Source: Verrucomicrobiia bacterium (lineage in GTDB: Bacteria > Verrucomicrobiota > Verrucomicrobiia > Limisphaerales > JADLHS01). Taken from it: DNA of 34,423 nucleotides. The position numbers were made by a program, and so were the translations under genes. Below the pieces are notes generated by a model that was given only the letters and a program-made list of their open reading frames with translations, searched no databases and had not been told where the DNA came from. Shown here piece after piece: positions 32,301 through 34,423 of this stretch (position 1 is the stretch's first letter; each line of letters opens with the position of its first letter). The stretch lies in the NCBI GenBank assembly GCA_011525685.1, contig WYBW01000114.1, forward strand, positions 1-34,423. The letters are read 5' to 3'.

Positions 32301-34423
32301 GCCGTCAATGTAGAAGCGTCCGATGCCACCCTCGAGGGTTGCCGCCAGGTGCTTCCACGCATGGAGTGGCAACTGCACGCCCGTGCTGATGGCATTGGGC
32401 GGCAGCGCCCCGAAATGCAGGCCGCGGTCGGGGTCGTAGGCCAGTTGATACTGGAGTTCAGTCCCGCACCCGACGCGCTTGCCCAGCAGGTGCGCCGTGG
32501 TCGCGCCGCCGGTGCGATAAACCCACAAAGCCACTGACATGGTGGCGCCGCCAGAGTAGTTGATCCCCGCCGGGTTGTTCACCTCAAGGTAATCATCCGT
32601 TCCGTCAAGACTGAGAGCCTGTCCGGCCAGACCGGGAGCGTAGGCCGCGCCGTTTTGCAAAACCCCGCTGTGTCCGCCGGCGATATCCGAGGGCGTGCCC
32701 TCCGCCGGCCACCATGCCGCGATGCCCGAAGGCGGCGGCGTGCAAGCGCCCAACACGGTGACGCTGAAATTCGCGGCGGCATACTCCGGCTGCCAGGTGA
32801 AGCCGGCAGGCAATTCCAGTGGATCGAACGCCCCTGTCGAACCGGGGAAGGAGACGAGCGTGAATTTGTTGCCGACCGCCGGTGTGTAACCGCCCACGAG
32901 GTAAGCCCCCAGGGTGCCCGCCAGCGGAACGCTGCTGGCAAAATTGATCCGGCCGTAATCACTGAGACTGCGGATGGCCGCCCGCAGCACGCCACCCGTC
33001 AGGTTGTAAGTGCCGAAGAAACCAAGCGTGCCGAATCGGGCATCAACCAACCCCGAATTTTCCCACAGAATGCCCCACGCCCCGGCTACGCCCACCCGGG
33101 CGTTGCCCGTGCCGCCGCTCTTGCGAATCGTCCCCGTGTTGCGGAACACCGGGGTGTTGTAACCGTACAAGTCGAAGTCAGCCTGGAGGTCGAACAAGCC
33201 CGCGTTCTCCAAACGCCCACCGCTGCTGGCGAAGACCGATAGCGAACCGGCCGCCACCATTTCCACCGTGCCCACATTCGTCAGCGCCCCGTTCAGGGTC
33301 CTGCCGGAAGTGGTGGTGAGTCGCAACAAACCCTCGCTCTGCACCGTCACCGGTCCGGCGAAAGTTCCGCCCGACCAGGTCATGACGCCGCCTGCCGCAA
33401 CCGTCAGCGGTCCTGACGCCGACGTGCAGTTCAACGTGCCGGTCACGACGTTGCTTCCGCCCAGGGTCGCGCCCGACAACGTCAGGTTGGTGATGGCGCC
33501 GCCGTTCTGGAAATCCGGCAACAGCATGACCGTGCCGCCGGTCAGTTCGAGGTTGGGTATCTGGTCCAGCAATTCGAGAGTTCCGCCCGTGAATCTCGCC
33601 ATGCCGGCTCCACCGAACACCGGCTCCGGCCCTGCGGGGTCGGTCCAAGTGCCGCCAACCACCTCCACCCGCGTACCGGAAACCGTCGTATATTCACCCG
33701 TGAGGATTCCCGTGCCGAAGAACTGCAGAATCCCGCTGAGGGATTCGGCCCGGCCGAGGTTCTCCCACACAAATCCCCAGGCTGACGCCACACCCACTCG
33801 CGCGTTGCCGGTGCCCGCGCTCTTGCGCAGCGTGCCCGTGTTGCGAAACACCGGGGTGTTGTAACCGTACAAGTCGAAGTCAGCCTGGAGGTCGAACAAG
33901 CCCGCGTTCTCCAAACGCCCACCGCTGCTGGCGAAGACCGATAGCGAACCCGCCGCCACCATTTCCACCGTGCCCACATTCGTCAGCGCCCCGTTCAGGC
34001 TCCTGCCGGAAGTGGTGGTGAGTCGCAACAAACCCTCGCTCTGCACCGTCACCGGTCCGGCGAAAGTCCCGCCCGACCAGGTCACGACGCCGCCTGCCGC
34101 AACCGTCAGCGGTCCTGACACCGACGTGCAGTTCAACGTGCCGGTCACCACATTGCTTCCGCCGAGTGTCGCGCCCGACAACGTCAGGTTGGTGATGGCG
34201 CCGCCCGCTTGAAACGTCGGCAGGGGCAGCACCGTGCCGCCGGCAAGCTGCAGCCCGGGAATCTCGTTCAACAACTGCAGCGTGCCACCCGTCAAACGGC
34301 TGCTGCCCGCTCCGCTGACCACAGGCACATCGGCGGCCACCTGCGCAAATGTCCCCCCCACCAGTTCGACACGCGCCCCTGAGGCCGTCACCATCTGGCC
34401 CGCCAGACTGCCGCCGCCGAAGA
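23364..34423 (-). CDS. Giant modular surface/secreted protein (5' partial)
   Basis: At least 3,685 residues; the frame is still open at the right edge, so the signal peptide is missing. Numbering below starts at the internal Met codon at 34394. Modules in order: tandem 234-residue Gly/Thr-rich beta-helix-like repeats (1-550), LamG/concanavalin-like (551-759), Ig-like (760-850), FnIII (853-942), three CARDB (943-1311), four Calx-beta (1312-1724), another CARDB (to 1845), a long region with a CnaB/CarboxypepD_reg-like part (about 2175-2238), a 25-Gly run (2410-2434), a Cys-rich hydrophobic island (to about 2530), an unrecognised region (about 2530-3150), two cadherin-like/He_PIG domains (3200-3400), a cohesin-like region (about 3400-3560) and the closing LEATPTLGPGAVWTP module. 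No catalytic domain was seen. Adhesion, glycan binding or matrix building is likely, by analogy only. No stop or frameshift in 11 kb, so it is under selection. Confidence 0.92.
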   Translation of the reverse strand, partial: FGGGSLAGQMVTASGARVELVGGTFAQVAADVPVVSGAGSSRLTGGTLQLLNEIPGLQLAGGTVLPLPTFQAGGAITNLTLSGATLGGSNVVTGTLNCTSVSGPLTVAAGGVVTWSGGTFAGPVTVQSEGLLRLTTTSGRSLNGALTNVGTVEMVAAGSLSVFASSGGRLENAGLFDLQADFDLYGYNTPVFRNTGTLRKSAGTGNARVGVASAWGFVWENLGRAESLSGILQFFGTGILTGEYTTVSGTRVEVVGGTWTDPAGPEPVFGGAGMARFTGGTLELLDQIPNLELTGGTVMLLPDFQNGGAITNLTLSGATLGGSNVVTGTLNCTSASGPLTVAAGGVMTWSGGTFAGPVTVQSEGLLRLTTTSGRTLNGALTNVGTVEMVAAGSLSVFASSGGRLENAGLFDLQADFDLYGYNTPVFRNTGTIRKSGGTGNARVGVAGAWGILWENSGLVDARFGTLGFFGTYNLTGGVLRAAIRSLSDYGRINFASSVPLAGTLGAYLVGGYTPAVGNKFTLVSFPGSTGAFDPLELPAGFTWQPEYAAANFSVTVLGACTPPPSGIAAWWPAEGTPSDIAGGHSGVLQNGAAYAPGLAGQALSLDGTDDYLEVNNPAGINYSGGATMSVALWVYRTGGATTAHLLGKRVGCGTELQYQLAYDPDRGLHFGALPPNAISTGVQLPLHAWKHLAATLEGGIGRFYIDGQLVVETNGVTLGAANGAALKLGGSGDCATFGGLLDEVLFFNRALGSNEVAAIYIAGAAGLCRPTDPPFIVTHPASRTNAPGSTASFSVSAGGSPPLAYQWLRGGSPLANDSRINGAQSNVLVIANVQLSDAGAYSVTVTNGAGLTNSLAAQLVVDATPPVLSQVTATPGLTQAGITWQTDEPATTAVEHGLTAALGTTNTVAGLRTNHSVTLSGLTPGVTYHYRVRSADAVGNVAVSTVATFTQQAAPDLVASVPLGPAAAQLGQSISLAFGITNLGGATANGPWQNAVLVANDANGSGAFTIHSASFNPGAGGLPPGGSLVVTQTFIVPVNAVGVRHLGIRLDSSSQVVEVNEANNSSYALTPTTITAPDLRVAAVSAPASAQFGQTFNVEFVITNAGGAPAPFVWNDRVYLSSFNNSISGATLLATVASPFVPVGAGQAYTNTASVTLPLTAQSAPGGQFIVVAADQGNAIAESAENNNLGAAALTLTLPPLPDFVVTNVLAAPNALPGQSLPVVWTTANEGNAAVNGVWSETVFLATNSAGAGAQELATFLYTNSLAAGGAWTRTQSVVIPPASVLGNLWFTVLADSRNDFIEGNEANNVGVAGEATLVPAVLTLQLTFNQINEGSSQPLVATVTRNGSRATPLTVALTNGDPTELSFTNQIIIPAGQASASFHILALLDGVVDGPQTVNVGALSPGFETGVATVTVLDVDLPQLSVTLGANELLEALTTTVTVSRDAGTNEAVLVTLNSSSASQLIPPLPLTIPPGEYSATATVLALEDTLVEAPLVVTVTATANGYHSGSATLTVLDNDWPVLTLNVAPDTVSENAGPLAALVTLTRHPVSPRALEVDLESSNTNAARVPSLAIIPAGETSVTFPLSAVDNALVDGEKTVELRSWFKSTGTGIRLGSGLPAVVTVTDDDGPTLLLTLDKHLVAEGQNPAATGTVTRNTGTNVALLVNLASSDITEITVPPTVTIPAGALSAQFTLASVSDVETDGNQTVTVSASAAGFTPGAAQITVTDVNLPDLVVAGITAPATAETESFVNIGYQIRNQGLSPSPSNAIVQRVYLSSDSLVGNDVLIGQFTFNASLPAGSQFGQSFSAAMPQASGDYWVIVETDALNGVLEILENNNVNVSSSPIQVQPAYEAAVSTTLESAPAGTPVPLTGQAFRPGTGQPAPFVLVNIHIRVRNTTRVVAALTDSLGNFATTWQPLPNEAGFYEIAASHPGTASPTTQDTFNLLGMKAQPAAPFARLSEQSSLGGAVEIENLSELPLTGLSAEVLDKPANVTVLLTLQTNSLPGRAKTQLAYGISAADASIVQGVIQARVTSAEGAVLDVPITVRVDALVPRLAAFPSRLETGMRRGFQRLVEFQVVNTGGADTGPVTVSLPPVSWMSLASPNPLPPLAPGQTNTVTLQLTPPEDLPLTIHSGNLALNTPGTGLSVPFSFRALSESKGGLLITAVDEFTYYAEGAPRVTNAAVSVRDALTGVVITNGATGPQGMLLLPELPEGYYNLELNADQHTPYRGTVFIEPGITNEVLAFLSYQTVRYTWTVERIEIEDRYRITIETEFEANVPAPVVTIEPAVLDVRDLMVVGQVKQVNMTIRNHGLIAVDNTRLRFGTHPFYSIEPLIEDLGRLGAKSSLTIPITLRRIGTFGAPAQGIIPAGGSVPCGMGGDLSFEFECGPLKIGGGSAIGVSGVQGDCGGGPSIGGGGGGGGGGGGGGGGGGGGGGGGGVSPGYSSLAIGAKIGCDPTCLVLAGLGCIPGPVGCFFGGVGCGKGLAEDGVQAIDVVDCGVAAAGCLVPPAAVPACIYAILRCFITPTFGDVAAAGGSDDILDLYKPGVRAQLDAFNLITGAPDGVWLNPQANPNTGEWYARFLATAGAGSAGGRTITVQERAELLTGVQPPGVASTEIVRLIERWNRTLDNLALGILRPADAPPGANLDFIDTIALKEKLLLAAEHLEQVEARGYTDSINALVETVRFRAEQGDEGGVCARVKIKLSQEAVLSREAFRATLEFDNGTPNALEDIQVTVRVTDGTGANATDLFGLHAPELTNLSDVDGGGVVPGGGKATARWTIVPTVDAAPVEPTQFFVSGTLRYSLNGVVVTVPLAPVPITVHPTARLTLDYFHQRDVFSDDPHTDIVEPSIPFNLAVMVRNNGAGEARNFRITSAQPEIVENEKGLLIDFKIIATEVAGQNLTPSLTVNFGTIPPGGIGIGRWLLTSTLQGLFINYSATFEHIDGLGNPKLSLIDQVRIHEMIRLVQAGGPFEDGKPDFLVNNVPDLRDLPDTLWLSDGSSNRVEVVTNAVINGTLSPGNLQVQLTAALPGGWAYLRVPDPGDGQYRLTGVTRSDNVPIGVDVNTWVTDRTFLGQGRRPARENILHLLDHNSTGIYTLTYVPVGAADTIAPSSQVNVLPVESPAVFLLSWSGQDNPGGSGLANFDVYFSEDGGPFTRWLTATPTTSGVFQGEVGKTYAFYTVAMDQAGNREAAPAAPDTQTTVTVANRPPVLATLTNRVIFEGQTLTVNASATDPDGDAITYSLGAGAPPGAVLNSQSGLLTWITAEPHGPGTNHITVIARDNGFPQLSASQSFQVIVLESNSPPTLAAISDGTVAEGQLVTFTNLAFDLDLPPQKLTFSLGNAPAGASINPTNGVFTWLPDNTQGGTTNFISIIVTDDGPPPLSATQTFALVVLDTQPDFSLGVGTTAIWSNGTGSVALTLQSGVDLNELELVLAVSGNRLTNLNLSGLAAQVGSANLTPLGGNRFNLQFNKQPGALLQGSLTLGQLGFTALSNVHSDLIELRGRSLDGVRSDTAQSVAGDPGVGRVFVVGREPILDGSRGTNRQLALTLYAFPGQYALERNVEVAGTAPWVFDSFISAASIRTDLPPRPMAQAREFFRALSAPGLGVPLSIRLEGSQVVVEWSQDCAGCILEATPTLGPGAVWTPTAQQPQIVDGRYQVRLPASAAPQFLRLAIPPP
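27093..27167. repeat. GGN microsatellite encoding 25 glycines
   Basis: Seventy-five bases of uninterrupted GGC, GGT and one GGA codons (minus strand) inside the giant gene. The unit is 3 bp, so changes in copy number keep the frame. GGC and GGT alternate irregularly, which should lower slippage compared with a pure repeat. Confidence 0.95.
33136..33503. repeat. Near-identical block of 702-bp tandem repeat, copy 2
   Basis: Aligned by eye to 33838-34205 with an offset of exactly 702 bp (234 codons). About ten substitutions over some 368 bp were counted and no indels. It encodes the stretch from NLTLSGATLGGSNVV to LYGYNTPVFRNTG in the giant protein. Confidence 0.9.
33838..34205. repeat. Near-identical block of 702-bp tandem repeat, copy 1
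   Basis: Partner of 33136-33503. Outside this block the two 702-bp units are clearly more diverged (for example QLLNEIPGLQLAGGTV against ELLDQIPNLELTGGTV), so similarity is concentrated in one half of the unit. More copies may lie beyond the right edge. Confidence 0.9.

Noticed and set aside
30270..32537. 755-codon open frame on the plus strand opposite the giant gene
   Set aside because: It mirrors the codon phase of the minus-strand gene, is rich in Arg, Gly and His without any domain, and arises from GC bias.

Overview
The window is GC-rich bacterial DNA, and its gene content points to a free-living Verrucomicrobiota, probably of the Pedosphaera/Limisphaerales type. That placement is inference. 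It rests on Reg_prop and Y_Y_Y type sensor kinases, a PVC-type ECF sigma factor, a prepilin-like protein with an H-X9-DG motif, Cys-type sulfatases beside GH71/GH99-like enzymes, secreted giant proteins ending in an LEW...NL..W..V module, and spacers full of short dispersed repeats. No rRNA, tRNA, CRISPR array, phage gene or transposase was seen.

Layout. (1) 1-4761: a secreted GH71/99-like protein entering from the left edge, facing a paralogue that is co-transcribed with an arylsulfatase; this looks like breakdown of a sulfated polysaccharide. (2) 4762-7422: a NarL-type histidine kinase and LuxR-type response regulator, read divergently from the sulfatase. Near-identical 20-bp CCCC/GGGG palindromes sit in the sulfatase/kinase spacer and in the kinase/regulator spacer and are candidate operators linking the two-component system to the sulfatase-glycosidase operon. 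(3) 7423-9710: a small zinc ribbon, a block of four hairpins, a frameshifted ECF sigma gene, and a secreted SYLF (Ysc84) lipid-binding protein whose promoter carries three alternating 8-bp inverted-repeat arms. (4) 9880-15047: a leftward three-gene operon of Rieske oxygenase, SoxB-like oxidase and DMGDH/SARDH-like dehydrogenase. It fits stepwise demethylation of glycine betaine to dimethylglycine, sarcosine and glycine. (5) 15048-18197: a repeat-rich spacer, then hypC-hypD-hypE for the Fe(CN)2CO centre of [NiFe]-hydrogenase, with a dispersed repeat between hypD and hypE and a hairpin after hypE. (6) 18198-23306: a prepilin-like protein, divergent from a second two-component system made of a propeller-bearing kinase and a REC-HTH regulator. 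(7) 23364-34423: one leftward gene, open at the right edge, for a surface or secreted protein of more than 3,680 residues built from beta-helix, LamG, Ig, FnIII, CARDB, Calx-beta and cadherin-like modules, with a 25-glycine run and a cysteine-rich island.

Most promising items for follow-up: the shared palindrome of the first two-component system, the triple-arm repeat in front of the SYLF gene, the mobile-looking CCATGAACC-bounded elements, the 7-bp repeat inside the dehydrogenase reading frame, and the poly-Gly/Cys island with recently homogenised repeats in the giant protein.
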